Positions 54,531 to 64,000 are shown, counted from the first letter of the stretch. The stretch is 64,000 bases of DNA from Pseudomonadota bacterium (GCA_963205315.1 CAUJIO010000024.1:1-64000), one strand, 5' to 3'. Notes: a model not told the origin generated them from the letters alone. Translations and numbers: made by a program.

Positions 54531-55354
54531 TGACGGATCCCGACCGCGAAGAAGCGCCCGACACACAGGAAGAAGCGCTTGACCCTGCCCGGCAGCGCCG
54601 GTTCGCCATGGTGCCGGTTCGCTATCTGCTTCCCAATCTCATCACCTTGCTGGCCCTGTGCAGCGGGATCACCGCCATCCGGCTGGGGATCGAGGGCCGC
54701 TATGAGCTGGCGATCGCCAGTGTGATGGTTGCCGTCGTGCTTGACGCTCTTGATGGACGCCTTGCACGCCTGCTCAAGGGCACGTCGCGATTCGGCGCTG
54801 AACTCGACTCGCTGACCGACTTCGTAAATTTTGGCGTGGCTCCGGCACTCCTGCTCTACATCTGGTCCCTGAATTCACTACGCACGGCGGGCTGGGTGAT
54901 CGCTTTGATCTACGCAATCTGCTGCGCGCTCCGCCTGGCACGGTTCAATGTGGCTCTCGATGATCCGCACAAGCCGCAATGGGCAAACCGCTTCTTTACC
55001 GGAGCGCCCGCGCCGGCCGGTGCCGGACTGGTGCTTCTTCCATTTTACTTGAGTTTCCTTGGCCTCGTCGACGACGGTCACGGATTTGCACTCCTGATCG
55101 GCCCTTACGTGGTGCTGGTCGCCCTTCTGATGGTCAGCCGCATTCCGACGTTCTCCGGCAAGCATATGGGCAGCAGTATCCCACGCGACATCGTGCTGCC
55201 AGTTCTGGGTCTGGGGTCATTCGCGGCCATCATGCTGATTGCCTATCCGTGGGAATTCCTGACGGTCATCGCCGTTGCCTACCTGGCGCTGATTCCCGTG
55301 AGCATGCGGTCGTACCGGCGGCATAAAGCCGCCGATGCCGCAAGATCAGCTTAA
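54530..55354 (+). CDS. pssA: CDP-diacylglycerol-serine O-phosphatidyltransferase
   Basis: The 274-residue membrane enzyme makes phosphatidylserine. The CDP-alcohol phosphotransferase motif D(X)2DG(X)2AR(X)8-9G(X)3D(X)3D is seen as DALDGRLARLLKG followed by FGAELDSLTD, residues about 80-103. About eight helices follow. The ATG within the psd stop (TGATG) is used. Its 3' end overlaps the convergent PLP enzyme gene by nine bases. Confidence 0.95.
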   Translation: MTDPDREEAPDTQEEALDPARQRRFAMVPVRYLLPNLITLLALCSGITAIRLGIEGRYELAIASVMVAVVLDALDGRLARLLKGTSRFGAELDSLTDFVNFGVAPALLLYIWSLNSLRTAGWVIALIYAICCALRLARFNVALDDPHKPQWANRFFTGAPAPAGAGLVLLPFYLSFLGLVDDGHGFALLIGPYVVLVALLMVSRIPTFSGKHMGSSIPRDIVLPVLGLGSFAAIMLIAYPWEFLTVIAVAYLALIPVSMRSYRRHKAADAARSA

Positions 55355-56569
55355 GGTCAGCACGCGCGCCAGATCGGCGATGAGGTCGTCCGGGCTCTCG
55401 ATTCCGACCGACAGGCGGAACACTCCATCTCCCGCGTAGTCGCGGTAGCGCTTTAGCTGTGCCGCATCATGCCGGAACGTTGAGCCCTGAATGTCGTCCG
55501 TGCCAATCCAGTAGATCAGGCTGCGGTGATGTCCCAGCGACACGGCATAATGGATGATCTCAAGTTCATCCACCATCCGCGCTGCAATTTCGGGTCCGGG
55601 CCGCTTGGTCTGAAAGGTCATCATGCCGGAAAAATTCTTCATCTGCCGCCGCGCCAGCTCATGCTGCGGGTGGGACGCCAGTCCAGGATAGAAGACCCGC
55701 GACACGGCGGGATGCTGGTCTAGAAAGGCAGCGACCTTCATCGCTGCGCTTTCGTGTGCCCGCATGCGGATTGGCAATGTTGCCGCGCCGCGCATGATCA
55801 GCCAGGCATTGAATGGCGAAAGGATGCCGCCGAAATGCACCGAAGCCTCGAGATTGAGTGATGCCAGCTCCGTCTTGCGGCCGATGACCGCGCCGCCCAT
55901 GGCATCGCCATGTCCGCAGAAATACTTGGTCAGGGAATGCACGACGAAGTCGGCGCCCAAAGACAGTGGCTGTGTCGCAATCGGCGTCGCATAGGTGGAA
56001 TCGACCGCGACGTCACGCACGCCCCTGTCATGTGCGAGCTTGGCCAGCGCCGCAATATCGCAAAGCTTCATGGTCGGATTGGCCGGCGTTTCGAGCCACA
56101 GCATCCGGGTGTTCGGACGGATCGCCGCGGCAACGGCCCCGAGATCCGACAAATCGACGAATGACGCGTCGATGCCGAACCGGGGCAGGGTGTCGCGCGT
56201 CAGCTCTGCTATGCCCACGTAATTTGCATCCGGCACAATGATATGGTCGCCCTTGCTCAGGCGGCCGCAAATCAGGGCATGCGCTGCGGCAACACCCGAT
56301 GCAAAAGCCAGTGCAGATTCCGCTCCTTCGAGCGCTGCGAGCTTGTCCTCGAGCTGCTTCACCGTGGGGCTTGAGACCCGGCCATAGATGAAACCCTCGT
56401 AGCCCTGTTCGTCGCGGGCCGAAAATCCGGTGAGCTTCTCTGGTGCGAATGTCGACGACATGACCAGATTTGGCGAAGATGCCCGGGTCACTGGATCGAC
56501 AAATTCCCCGGCATGAACGGCCAGTGTCTCTTCCCCCCAGCCAGCGTTTCGTCCCTTCGTCCTCGCCAT
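55346..56569 (-). CDS. Cys/Met metabolism PLP-dependent enzyme
   Basis: The 407-residue protein belongs to the trans-sulfuration family (cystathionine gamma-synthase/beta-lyase, methionine gamma-lyase). Cofactor sites are YGRVSSPTVKQLEDKLAALE, ASGVAA, the Asp in AVDSTYATP, and the Schiff-base Lys in HSLTKYFCGHGD. It starts GRNAGWGEETLAVHAG, typical of the rhizobial cystathionine gamma-synthase-like subgroup. The precise reaction is not decided by sequence. Confidence 0.85.
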   Translation of the reverse strand: MARTKGRNAGWGEETLAVHAGEFVDPVTRASSPNLVMSSTFAPEKLTGFSARDEQGYEGFIYGRVSSPTVKQLEDKLAALEGAESALAFASGVAAAHALICGRLSKGDHIIVPDANYVGIAELTRDTLPRFGIDASFVDLSDLGAVAAAIRPNTRMLWLETPANPTMKLCDIAALAKLAHDRGVRDVAVDSTYATPIATQPLSLGADFVVHSLTKYFCGHGDAMGGAVIGRKTELASLNLEASVHFGGILSPFNAWLIMRGAATLPIRMRAHESAAMKVAAFLDQHPAVSRVFYPGLASHPQHELARRQMKNFSGMMTFQTKRPGPEIAARMVDELEIIHYAVSLGHHRSLIYWIGTDDIQGSTFRHDAAQLKRYRDYAGDGVFRLSVGIESPDDLIADLARVLTLS

Positions 56570-56671
56570 GATGCGCTTTGCTTTCCTAAAGTGAATTCTT
56601 GCCTATGATGCGATTGCAACGCCGAATCTGCAACACCCGCAGGATCGGCGAGGGAGGGCGTCGGAAGCAGT

Positions 56672-59278
56672 ATGGAGTGGGAGCAGCCCCATTGGAGCGG
56701 CAAGCCGCAGAAAAGCGGCCCGGCGCGGCAACGGCTGCGGCCAAATGGCTTTGCCAAGATGGCGAGGTTCTCGGTCGAGAACCGTTACGTCGTCGTCGGT
56801 CTCTATCTCTTGTTGGCGGTGATCTGCGGCGGGGCCGCAGCCGCGATGCTGAAGTTCGATCCCGATGCGGGCCCGCGCGTGACACTCGATGACCAGACGC
56901 TGGCGGTTCAGGCAGAACTCGACCGGCGCTTTCCCGGCATCGAAAATACCTTCCTCGCCATCGTCGAAAGCAGGGACGCCGAAACTGCACGAAATCAGGC
57001 CCTCGCAGTCGCGGCCTCGCTGCAACAGAGAGACGATCTCTTCGAAAGTGCCTTCGTGCCGGGCACAGGCAGCTTTTACGAAGCCAATGCCTTGCTGTTT
57101 CGCAGTCCCGAGGATGTGCAGAACCGTATCGACGCCGTGTTGCAGATGCAGCCTCTTTACCAGGCCCTGGCGGCCGCACCCGACATCGTGGGACTGGCCG
57201 CGCTGGTGGCCGAAATCGGCCGGGCCGTCGAGCAGGGGCGCTCGCCGCCGGGCCTCGAGGCCGTTCTGTTTGCCGCCGCTGCCGCCATCGAGGGCGAAGT
57301 GCGTGGCAGCCCACGCCCGATCAACTGGCCGGCCCTTGCTGGCCTCGGTGGCGAAAGCCGCAGTCAGCGTTGGTTCGTGCTCGCCAATCCCAAGCCGGGC
57401 ATGGAACGGACGGCTGCAGAATTTGCTGCCCGTTCGACTGAGGGCATGCAGGGAGTCAACTGGCTGTGGCCGCGGCGCGCGCTGGGCGACACGCCAAACC
57501 CGCTCCGCGACTTTGTTGTGCCGGCGGGCCTGTCGATCTTCGTGACTCTCACATTGCTGGGGGCAGGGCTTGGATCCTTCAGGCTCAACATCGCCATCGC
57601 GCTATGCGGTGGCGTGACCCTGGCTGTTGCCGCGGGAGCCGCGGCCCTGATCGGCCATCCGCTCGATGGTGCGACATGGTCTTTTGCTGCAGCGGTGATC
57701 GCGCCGGTTCTGGTGTCAGGTGCCAGCATTGTCGTGTCCTATGTGCAGGCCCACGCAAGGGGCAATTCCGGGCTTCACGCGATCATGCTCGCCGCCCAGC
57801 GCCGGGGCGGGCTGGTCTCGGCCTTCATGTTCCTGTTCGCGGCTTTCTGGGTCTCGTGGATGGTGCGGCAATTGCCGTCGCTCAGCCAGTTCGGCATGAT
57901 TGCCATTGTCGGCGCGGCGGCGGCATGGTTGACATCCGTCACTCTTCTACCCGCGATGCTGGCGCTACTCGAACGGGCTAGTCCCGTGGGCGAGCCGCAT
58001 TGGCTGGACGAGGCATTGAGTGGCGAAGGTTCGCACCACGCGCGCAATCTCTTTGACATCCTAGCAATGATCGTGCTTGCGGCTGCGGTGTTCAGCGCGG
58101 TGTTTCTGCCCGGCGTGCGCTTTGGCGAACGCCAGCTGCCATCCAGTCCCGGGCCGCTGCTTGGCACGCCCGATGCGCGCGGCGCCATCCATCTTATCGT
58201 GCCGGAGTCCGATGTGAGATCGACGATCGAGCAGCTGGCGCGTCAACCCGACGTCGGCGCCGTGCGGACCATCGACCAGTTCATGCCGTCTGACGTTCCC
58301 CCCAAGCTGGAACAGTTACGCCGCCTCGAGGCCTTTGTCGCGGTCGAGCCATTGCAGCGCGACCCGCCGGAACCGGAGGCTCTCGCCCACAGCTTTGCGG
58401 AACTTGAGCGCCAGCTCACGGCTATTGCCACCGGCCCCGCCACCTCGCCAGAGTTGCGTGACGCCGTGTTGCGCCTGCGCCGCGCCGTGAGTCTCTACGC
58501 CGACGCCGAGGCTCTGACCGCTGCGCGCGTGCTCAATCTGGAACAGTCCTTGTTCGGAGGTCTGGGCACGCTGTCGCGTGTGGCGTCCAGTCTCGCTGCC
58601 ACACCATCACCTCAACTCCGGGATCTCGACCCTGCATTGTTGCGCCGCTTCGTGTCGCCAGACGGTAAGCAGCGGATCGAAGTGATGCCAAAGCCTGGAA
58701 CCGGAATACTGTCGTTCGGAGCGGCCATGCGTCGGGCCTTTCCTGCTGCCGCAGGCGAGCCGCTCCTGGCATTGGCTCGCAATGAGATCATTCATCATGA
58801 AACCTTGCTGGCGCTGGCGGCGGCGGCCGTTGCCGCAGCAATTTTGGCGCTGGCGGCCTTGCGCAGCCTTGCCGGCTGGGTGGTATCCCTGGTGCCTGTC
58901 GCCGCCTTCGTCACACTGACAGCGGCAGTGACCACCATGCTGGATATGACGATGAACACGGCCATGCTGGCCGCGGCCAGTGCCGTCGCGGCTGTGCTCG
59001 CCTGTTCAGGCATGATTGCTGCAGAGCAACTGGTGACACGGCCCGCCGGCGGATTGCCGCAGGGCACTGCCATGCGCACGGCCCTGCTGCCTCTCGTGGT
59101 GCTGGCAGGAGCCGTGGTGCCTCTGGCCATTTCGTCGCGCTCCTCGGTGGCGGAACTCGGTGGAATTCTCGCCGTCATGCTCATGATGGCAGCCGTGTTG
59201 TGCCTCCTTCTGGTGCCGGCTCTGGCGCGCTGGCTGAGGGTTCTGACACCCAATCCACCGCCTGCGCGTGAACGCTGA
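56672..59278 (+). CDS. MMPL/HpnN-like RND transporter
   Basis: The 868-residue protein has the RND-like layout: one helix near residue 42, a large periplasmic domain, five helices (about 285-430), a second periplasmic domain, and a final group of five helices. The size and the FSVENRYVVVGLY start resemble HpnN hopanoid transporters and the MMPL family. It probably moves a lipid to the outer membrane. No hopanoid genes are seen nearby. It diverges from the PLP enzyme gene across about 100 bases. Confidence 0.8.
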   Translation: MEWEQPHWSGKPQKSGPARQRLRPNGFAKMARFSVENRYVVVGLYLLLAVICGGAAAAMLKFDPDAGPRVTLDDQTLAVQAELDRRFPGIENTFLAIVESRDAETARNQALAVAASLQQRDDLFESAFVPGTGSFYEANALLFRSPEDVQNRIDAVLQMQPLYQALAAAPDIVGLAALVAEIGRAVEQGRSPPGLEAVLFAAAAAIEGEVRGSPRPINWPALAGLGGESRSQRWFVLANPKPGMERTAAEFAARSTEGMQGVNWLWPRRALGDTPNPLRDFVVPAGLSIFVTLTLLGAGLGSFRLNIAIALCGGVTLAVAAGAAALIGHPLDGATWSFAAAVIAPVLVSGASIVVSYVQAHARGNSGLHAIMLAAQRRGGLVSAFMFLFAAFWVSWMVRQLPSLSQFGMIAIVGAAAAWLTSVTLLPAMLALLERASPVGEPHWLDEALSGEGSHHARNLFDILAMIVLAAAVFSAVFLPGVRFGERQLPSSPGPLLGTPDARGAIHLIVPESDVRSTIEQLARQPDVGAVRTIDQFMPSDVPPKLEQLRRLEAFVAVEPLQRDPPEPEALAHSFAELERQLTAIATGPATSPELRDAVLRLRRAVSLYADAEALTAARVLNLEQSLFGGLGTLSRVASSLAATPSPQLRDLDPALLRRFVSPDGKQRIEVMPKPGTGILSFGAAMRRAFPAAAGEPLLALARNEIIHHETLLALAAAAVAAAILALAALRSLAGWVVSLVPVAAFVTLTAAVTTMLDMTMNTAMLAAASAVAAVLACSGMIAAEQLVTRPAGGLPQGTAMRTALLPLVVLAGAVVPLAISSRSSVAELGGILAVMLMMAAVLCLLLVPALARWLRVLTPNPPPARER

Positions 59279-59381
59279 CGTTCGCAGCGACAAATACGGA
59301 TCGGGATGCTAGTCTTTCGCACAAGGTGAACCGCTTCGGCGCACCGAAGAGACTGCATGAGTTTTGAACAGGGAGCATCTC

Positions 59382-60968
59382 ATGAAAATACAGACCGGAC
59401 TGAAATCATGGCTTGTGGGCTGCACGATGCTGGTGATGACCGCCAGCGGCGCATTCGCGGAAGTGGTTTACAATCGCGGCAGTTCCGCCGATCCGGAATC
59501 GCTTGATCCGCACAAGACCTCGACCACCTACGAGGCCGATCTGCTGCGTGATATTTTCATGGGTCTTGTGGTGCAGGACGCCAAGGCAGAACTCATTCCT
59601 GGCGCTGCCGAAAGCTGGACGGTTTCGGCTGACGGCACGGTTTATACCTTCAAGCTCCGTGCCGGTGCCACCTGGTCAAATGGCGACCCTGTCACGGCCG
59701 GAGATTTCGTCTTTGCCTTCCAGCGCCTGCAGGACCCGGCGACCGCCGCCGAATATGCGTCGATGCTCTATCCTGTGAAGAATGCCGAGGCCATCAACCA
59801 GGGCAAGGCCAAGCCCGAGGAGATCGGCGCCAAGGCCATCGACGACATGACTCTTGAAGTGACGCTGAATGCGCCGACACCATACTTTCTTGAGATGCTG
59901 ACGCATCAGGCGACCTATCCGGTACACCGCGCGACGGTGGAGAAATTTGGCAACGAGTGGACCAAGCCCGGTAATATCGTGTCGAACGGCGCGTATACGC
60001 TCGCCGAGTTCGTGCCCAACGATCACATCAAGCTCGTCAAGAATCCGAAGTTCTACGATGCAGCCAATGTGCAGATCGATACCGTCAACTTCATTCCCAA
60101 CGAAGACCGCTCCGCGGCCATCAAGCGCTATGAAGCAGGCGAACTCGATACGCATGATGACATGCCGACCGAACAGCTTGCCGACATCAAGGCGAAATTT
60201 GGCGATCAGGTCCATATCGGACCGTACCTGGGCACCTACTACTACACCTTCAAAACCGACAAGTCGCCATGGGACAACGTCAACATCCGCCGCGCGGTAT
60301 CGATGGCGATCGACCGCGAATTCATCGCCGAGAAGGTCTGGGGGAACAGCATGATCCCCTCCTACTCGATGGTGCCCCCCGGTATCACCGGTTACGAGAC
60401 ATCGACCTTTGATTACGCGGAGATGTCACAGATCGACCGCGAGGATGCAGCCAAGAAACTGCTGACCGAGGCTGGCTATGGTCCCGACAAGCCGCTGAAA
60501 ATGGAAATCCGTTACAACACCTCGGAGAACCACAAGAATACTGCCGTCGCCATCCAGGAACAGTTGAAGCCGCTCGGTGTCGAGGTAACGCTTCTCAACA
60601 CCGACACCAAGACCCACTATGGCCATCTCGAACAGAAGGGCGATTTCGATATCGCCCGGGCCGGCTGGATCGCCGACTACAAGGACCCTGAAACCTTCCT
60701 CGGTATTTCACGCAAGGCCAGCGCCAACAACTACGCGCAATATGTGAGCGCCGAATTTGAAGGCTTGATGGACAAGGCGGCTGCGGCCGGCGGAAATTCC
60801 GGCGAACGCATGAAGCTTCTGTCCCAGGCTGAGGCGGTGCTGATGCGCGATCATGGCCAGATTCCGCTGCTCTATTACAGCTACCACAACCTTGTGTCCG
60901 CGAAGATCAAGGGCTTCGAGGACAACGTGATGAACGTCCACCCGACGCGCTTCATCCGCAAGGAATAG
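59382..60968 (+). CDS. oppA: Peptide ABC transporter substrate-binding protein
   Basis: The 528-residue periplasmic protein has a Sec signal ending in ASGAFA near residue 26 and the family start YNRGSSADPESLDPHKTS. The order of PAAESWTVSADGTVYTFKLR-like segments (GAAESWTVS, YTFKLRAGATWSNGDPVTAGD) and the C-terminal FDIARAGWIADYKDPETFL is that of OppA-type oligopeptide binders. GGGAGC precedes the ATG at 59382. A small CTTCGG/CCGAAG stem lies in its leader. First gene of the transporter operon. Confidence 0.92.
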   Translation: MKIQTGLKSWLVGCTMLVMTASGAFAEVVYNRGSSADPESLDPHKTSTTYEADLLRDIFMGLVVQDAKAELIPGAAESWTVSADGTVYTFKLRAGATWSNGDPVTAGDFVFAFQRLQDPATAAEYASMLYPVKNAEAINQGKAKPEEIGAKAIDDMTLEVTLNAPTPYFLEMLTHQATYPVHRATVEKFGNEWTKPGNIVSNGAYTLAEFVPNDHIKLVKNPKFYDAANVQIDTVNFIPNEDRSAAIKRYEAGELDTHDDMPTEQLADIKAKFGDQVHIGPYLGTYYYTFKTDKSPWDNVNIRRAVSMAIDREFIAEKVWGNSMIPSYSMVPPGITGYETSTFDYAEMSQIDREDAAKKLLTEAGYGPDKPLKMEIRYNTSENHKNTAVAIQEQLKPLGVEVTLLNTDTKTHYGHLEQKGDFDIARAGWIADYKDPETFLGISRKASANNYAQYVSAEFEGLMDKAAAAGGNSGERMKLLSQAEAVLMRDHGQIPLLYYSYHNLVSAKIKGFEDNVMNVHPTRFIRKE

Positions 60969-60986
60969 AACGTCAGCAGTGTCGGC

Positions 60987-61010
60987 TTCTTCCGCCTCCG
61001 GGCGGGAGAG
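60987..61010 (+). promoter_or_regulatory. Stem-loop between oppA and oppB
   Basis: A ten-pair stem with two wobble pairs (60987-60996 with 61001-61010) and loop TCCG lies in the 66-base gap. Without a T-run it is more likely a 3' stabiliser that keeps the binding protein mRNA more abundant than the permease part, as in other ABC operons. Confidence 0.55.
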
Positions 61011-61034
61011 GCCGCACGTGCCGGGGGTAAGCTG

Positions 61035-61958
61035 ATGTTGCGTTATGTTCTCAAGCGATTTCTGACAGCGATTCCGACGCTGTTCCTGATTGTCACCATT
61101 TCATTCTTTCTGATGCGCGTGGCGCCGGGCGGGCCCTTCAATCAGGAGAAGGGGCTCAATCCGGTCATCAAGGCCAATCTCGAGCGGCAGTTCCATCTCG
61201 ATGAACCGCTGGTCATGCAGTATCTCTATTACCTGAACGATCTTCTGCACGGCAATCTTGGGCCGAGTTACAATCTCCCCGAATTCACCGTCAACGAACT
61301 CTTCGCCAAAGGCCTGCCGATCTCGATTCAACTCGGGGCGACGGCGCTCTTCCTGGCTCTTGTCTTCGGTTCCCTCATGGGCATCGCGGCTGCCCTGCGG
61401 CAGAACAAGTCAGCAGATTATGCGGTGATCGCCACCGCGACGGCGGGGAGCACCATTCCATCCTTCGTCATCGCTCCGCTGATTCAGCTGGCCTTCGGTC
61501 TGGGCTTGAAATGGCTTCCCGTCGGTGGCTGGGGTGATGGCGCCTTCATCAACAAGGTCGGTCCCGTGCTGACGCTGATGTTGCCGCAACTGGCAATCGT
61601 CGCCCGCCTGATGCGCGGCTCCATGATCGAGTCCTTGCGATCACATCACATTCGCACGGTGCGCGCCCTGGGGCTTTCTGATTATGCAGTCATCATCCGG
61701 CACGCCCTGCGCGGCGCGCTGCTGCCCATCATTTCCTATGCAGGGCCTGCGGCTGCTGCACTGATCACCGGTTCGATCATTGTCGAAACCATTTTCGCCA
61801 TTCCAGGCGTTGGCCGCTATTTCGTCGAGGCCGCGTTGAATCGCGATTATACGCTGGTGATGGGCACTGTCGTCGTCATCGCGATCTTCACCATTCTCTT
61901 CAACCTGATCGTTGACCTGCTCTACGCCGTTGTCGATCCCCGGGTGAGCTATGACTGA
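61035..61958 (+). CDS. oppB: Peptide ABC transporter permease, OppB type
   Basis: The 307-residue inner-membrane protein has six helices, the N-terminal YVLKRFLTAIPTLFLI typical of OppB/DppB, and the EAA loop near residue 215 (RTVRALGLSDYAVIIRHALRGA). GGGGGT lies just before the ATG. The stop overlaps the oppC start by eight bases. It forms the transport channel with OppC. Confidence 0.93.
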   Translation: MLRYVLKRFLTAIPTLFLIVTISFFLMRVAPGGPFNQEKGLNPVIKANLERQFHLDEPLVMQYLYYLNDLLHGNLGPSYNLPEFTVNELFAKGLPISIQLGATALFLALVFGSLMGIAAALRQNKSADYAVIATATAGSTIPSFVIAPLIQLAFGLGLKWLPVGGWGDGAFINKVGPVLTLMLPQLAIVARLMRGSMIESLRSHHIRTVRALGLSDYAVIIRHALRGALLPIISYAGPAAAALITGSIIVETIFAIPGVGRYFVEAALNRDYTLVMGTVVVIAIFTILFNLIVDLLYAVVDPRVSYD

Positions 61959-63072
61959 TCTCGCCACCAATGCCGGATCTACAGTCGGCCGCTCCCTGTG
62001 GGCTGACGCCTGGTCGCGCCTCAAGGCCAATCGCGCCGCCTATTGGAGTGCCATTTATATCGTCATCATGGCCGTGGCCTGCATCGCCGGGCCATGGTTC
62101 ACGCCGCATGACTTCACCACCATCTATCAGGACTACACCCGCGTGCCACCAAGTCTCGAAGCCTATCCCAGGCCCGAGATGATTGATCAGGCCGTGAAGG
62201 ATGCGGTGAAGCGCTCGCGCGTCGAACTGGCATCCTGGGAAGACCGTGGCGACAAGGTTTCGATTGTCGTGACGTCGGCCAAGCCCATCGATCCACGCAT
62301 GACGCGCTATATCGACCGCTCCAGTGTCTTCGAAAATGCCGAAGTGACGGAGACCTCTGCGGATGGCCTGAAGCTGACGATCTCGGCGGATGTCGAGCGC
62401 GAGCACTTCTATTTCGGGACGGACACGATCGGCCGCGATCTTCTGACCCGCACGCTCATTGCCGGCCGCGTGTCGCTCGCCATCGGCCTGTTGGCCGGTC
62501 TTGTCGCCGTGGCCATCGGTGTACTTTATGGTGCCACGGCAGGATTCGTCGGTGGCAAGACCGATGAAGTGATGATGCGCATCGTCGATATCCTGTATTC
62601 TCTGCCGTTCATCTTCTTTGTCATCATGCTGGTGGTGTTCTTCGGGCGAAACTTCGTGTTGATGTTTCTGGCCGTTGGGGCGGTGTTGTGGCTTGACATG
62701 GCCCGCATCGTCCGCGGGCAGGCGCTGTCCATCCGGCGTCAGGAATATGTTCAGGCTGCGGAGGCGCTGGGCGTGAGCCGTGGCGGCATCTTGCTGCGCC
62801 ACGTCGTGCCCAATCTCCTTGGACCGGTCGTGATCTACATGACCTTGCTGGTTCCACAGGTGATCATCCTCGAGAGTTTCCTGTCCTATCTGGGCCTGGG
62901 CGTTCAGGAGCCGATGTCGAGCTGGGGCGTGTTGATCAGCCAGGGAGCCAAGAACATACCCGGAGCCAACTGGCTGCTGTTTTTTCCGTCCTTCTTCCTG
63001 ACCACCACGCTGTTCGCGCTGAATTTCATCGGTGACGGCCTGCGAGATGCGCTCGATCCGAAGGATCGCTAG
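61951..63072 (+). CDS. oppC: Peptide ABC transporter permease, OppC type, with extended periplasmic loop
   Basis: The 373-residue permease has an N-terminal cytoplasmic segment and helix 1 near residues 29-50. A loop of about 100 residues follows, with repeated charged segments, before FYFGTDTIGRDLLTR; then five helices and the EAA loop (AAEALGVSRGGILLRHVVPN). Typical OppC/DppC loops are much shorter; longer ones occur in YejE-like and some alphaproteobacterial OppC proteins. The added domain may contact the binding protein. Confidence 0.9.
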   Translation: MTDLATNAGSTVGRSLWADAWSRLKANRAAYWSAIYIVIMAVACIAGPWFTPHDFTTIYQDYTRVPPSLEAYPRPEMIDQAVKDAVKRSRVELASWEDRGDKVSIVVTSAKPIDPRMTRYIDRSSVFENAEVTETSADGLKLTISADVEREHFYFGTDTIGRDLLTRTLIAGRVSLAIGLLAGLVAVAIGVLYGATAGFVGGKTDEVMMRIVDILYSLPFIFFVIMLVVFFGRNFVLMFLAVGAVLWLDMARIVRGQALSIRRQEYVQAAEALGVSRGGILLRHVVPNLLGPVVIYMTLLVPQVIILESFLSYLGLGVQEPMSSWGVLISQGAKNIPGANWLLFFPSFFLTTTLFALNFIGDGLRDALDPKDR

Positions 63073-63074
63073 TG

Positions 63075-64000
63075 ATGGCCGATATGCTTCTTGAACTGAA
63101 GGATGTGCGGGTAAGGTTCGATACGATCGACGGCACGGTCAATGCCGTGAATGGCGTCGGCCTGCATGTTGCCGCTGGTGAGACCGTGGCGATCGTTGGC
63201 GAGTCGGGATCCGGCAAAAGCCAGCTGATGATGGCCACCATGGGTCTTCTTGCTTCAAACGGCCACGCATCCGGAACAGCCGACTACCGCGGCACCAATC
63301 TCCTGAACATTTCGAAAGGCGAACTCAACACCATCCGGGGCCGGAAGATCACCATGATCTTCCAGGAGCCGATGACCTCTCTTGATCCGCTCTTCACCAT
63401 CGGTGCACAACTGATAGAGCCGATCATGCACCATCAGAAGATCGGAGCGGCGGAAGCCCATGTCCGCGCCGTGGCGATGCTCAAGCTGGTCAGTATCCCT
63501 GAACCCGAACGCCGCATGGGCTCCTATCCTCATGAAATGTCGGGCGGCCAGCGCCAGCGCGTCATGATCGCCATGGCGCTTGCCAACGATCCAGACCTGC
63601 TGATCGCCGACGAGCCGACAACCGCCCTCGATGTCACCATCCAGGCGGAAATCCTCGAGTTGATGGCGTCGCTGCAAAAGCGCCTCGGGATGGGGATGAT
63701 CTTCATCACCCACGATCTCAACATCGTCCGGCGCATCGCTCATCGTGTTTATGTCATGCGCCAGGGCGAGGTGGTGGAGGAGGGCGAGACCAAGGCACTC
63801 TTCGCCAATCCCAAGCACGAGTACACGCGCGCCTTGCTGGCTTCTGAGCCGACCGGCCGAAAGGCGCCGGTGTCGCCAAATGCGCCCAAGATCCTCGACG
63901 GCACCGATCTGCGTGTGAATTTCAAGATCGGAGGCGGTTTCCTCAGTGGCGAGCCAATCGTTCTGCGCGCCGTCGACCGTGTGTCGCTGACCTTGCGCCG
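63075..64000 (+). CDS. Fused double-ATPase of peptide ABC transporter, partial
   Basis: The gene starts two bases after oppC and is still open at the window end. The first ATPase domain is complete: GESGSGKS near residue 42, SGGQRQR near 158, [12 protein letters not shown] and the switch His in FITHDLN. Instead of stopping after the OppD-type tail, the frame goes on through a linker into a second domain ([28 protein letters not shown]), the start of an OppF-like part. It is therefore a YejF/GsiA-type fusion that powers the upstream permeases. Confidence 0.88.
   Translation, partial: MADMLLELKDVRVRFDTIDGTVNAVNGVGLHVAAGETVAIVGESGSGKSQLMMATMGLLASNGHASGTADYRGTNLLNISKGELNTIRGRKITMIFQEPMTSLDPLFTIGAQLIEPIMHHQKIGAAEAHVRAVAMLKLVSIPEPERRMGSYPHEMSGGQRQRVMIAMALANDPDLLIADEPTTALDVTIQAEILELMASLQKRLGMGMIFITHDLNIVRRIAHRVYVMRQGEVVEEGETKALFANPKHEYTRALLASEPTGRKAPVSPNAPKILDGTDLRVNFKIGGGFLSGEPIVLRAVDRVSLTLR

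Overview
The window looks like chromosome from a GC-rich alphaproteobacterium, most likely Hyphomicrobiales (Rhizobiales). Supporting signs are a class II DAHP synthase, the psd-pssA pair, a DUF2093 gene, a DUF1127 peptide next to a LysR regulator, RTX proteins, Rhizobiales-type intergenic palindromes of the CCCTCATCC / CTTCTCCC type, and dense ATGA-overlapping operons. Family calls come from reading motifs, not from database searches.

Positions 9-4676 are a small integrated element. A perfect 65-bp direct repeat flanks it, and the right copy lies in an intact tRNA-Val(CAC) gene. It carries a tyrosine recombinase beside the tRNA, a promoter with operator-like palindromes, a P-loop ATPase with a C-terminal winged-helix segment, a membrane protein with a J-like domain lacking HPD, and a small secreted six-cysteine protein. 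Its base composition is clearly AT-richer than the flanking chromosome.

Positions 4.7-17.2 kb hold a secreted seven-repeat FG-GAP protein with an M23 peptidase-like domain, gph diverging from a gabD-rpiA-gor operon, an ECF sigma/anti-sigma pair, two RTX-repeat proteins, and a divergent DUF1989/ureohydrolase pair. Positions 17.3-28.7 kb are housekeeping: ileS-lspA-lipoprotein-two M16 proteins-mutL, then an enolase-superfamily enzyme, rsmD, an rRNA pseudouridine synthase and tadA.

On the minus strand, 33.0 to 28.7 kb is a tightly packed five-gene run: purD, a Dabb protein, a haloacetate dehalogenase with the whole known fluoroacetate dehalogenase active site, an APH-fold kinase and a patatin-like lipase. 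Then follow xseA, an acyltransferase, a frameshifted IS630-type transposase remnant, an M29 aminopeptidase, DAHP synthase behind two leader hairpins, a GST, two EamA transporters, and a DUF1127/LysR divergent pair.

Positions 43.5-47.2 kb hold cysS, a 48-aa membrane peptide and cimA, with a DUF559 nuclease cassette bounded by palindromic repeats wedged in with start/stop overlaps on both sides. The right third has a short RTX protein, rarD, a LOG-family protein, a LysM protein, an Atm1-type ABC exporter, a YbjQ-family gene with a hairpin-rich leader, psd-pssA, a trans-sulfuration PLP enzyme, an MMPL/HpnN-like transporter, and a peptide ABC transporter operon whose last gene, a fused double ATPase, runs off the end.

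The most unusual points are the compact tRNA-Val element, the palindrome-bounded DUF559 cassette, the predicted C-F bond-cleaving dehalogenase in a purD operon, AT-richer domain-sized patches inside ileS (editing domain) and cysS (C-terminal helical domain), and the structured leader of the YbjQ gene.
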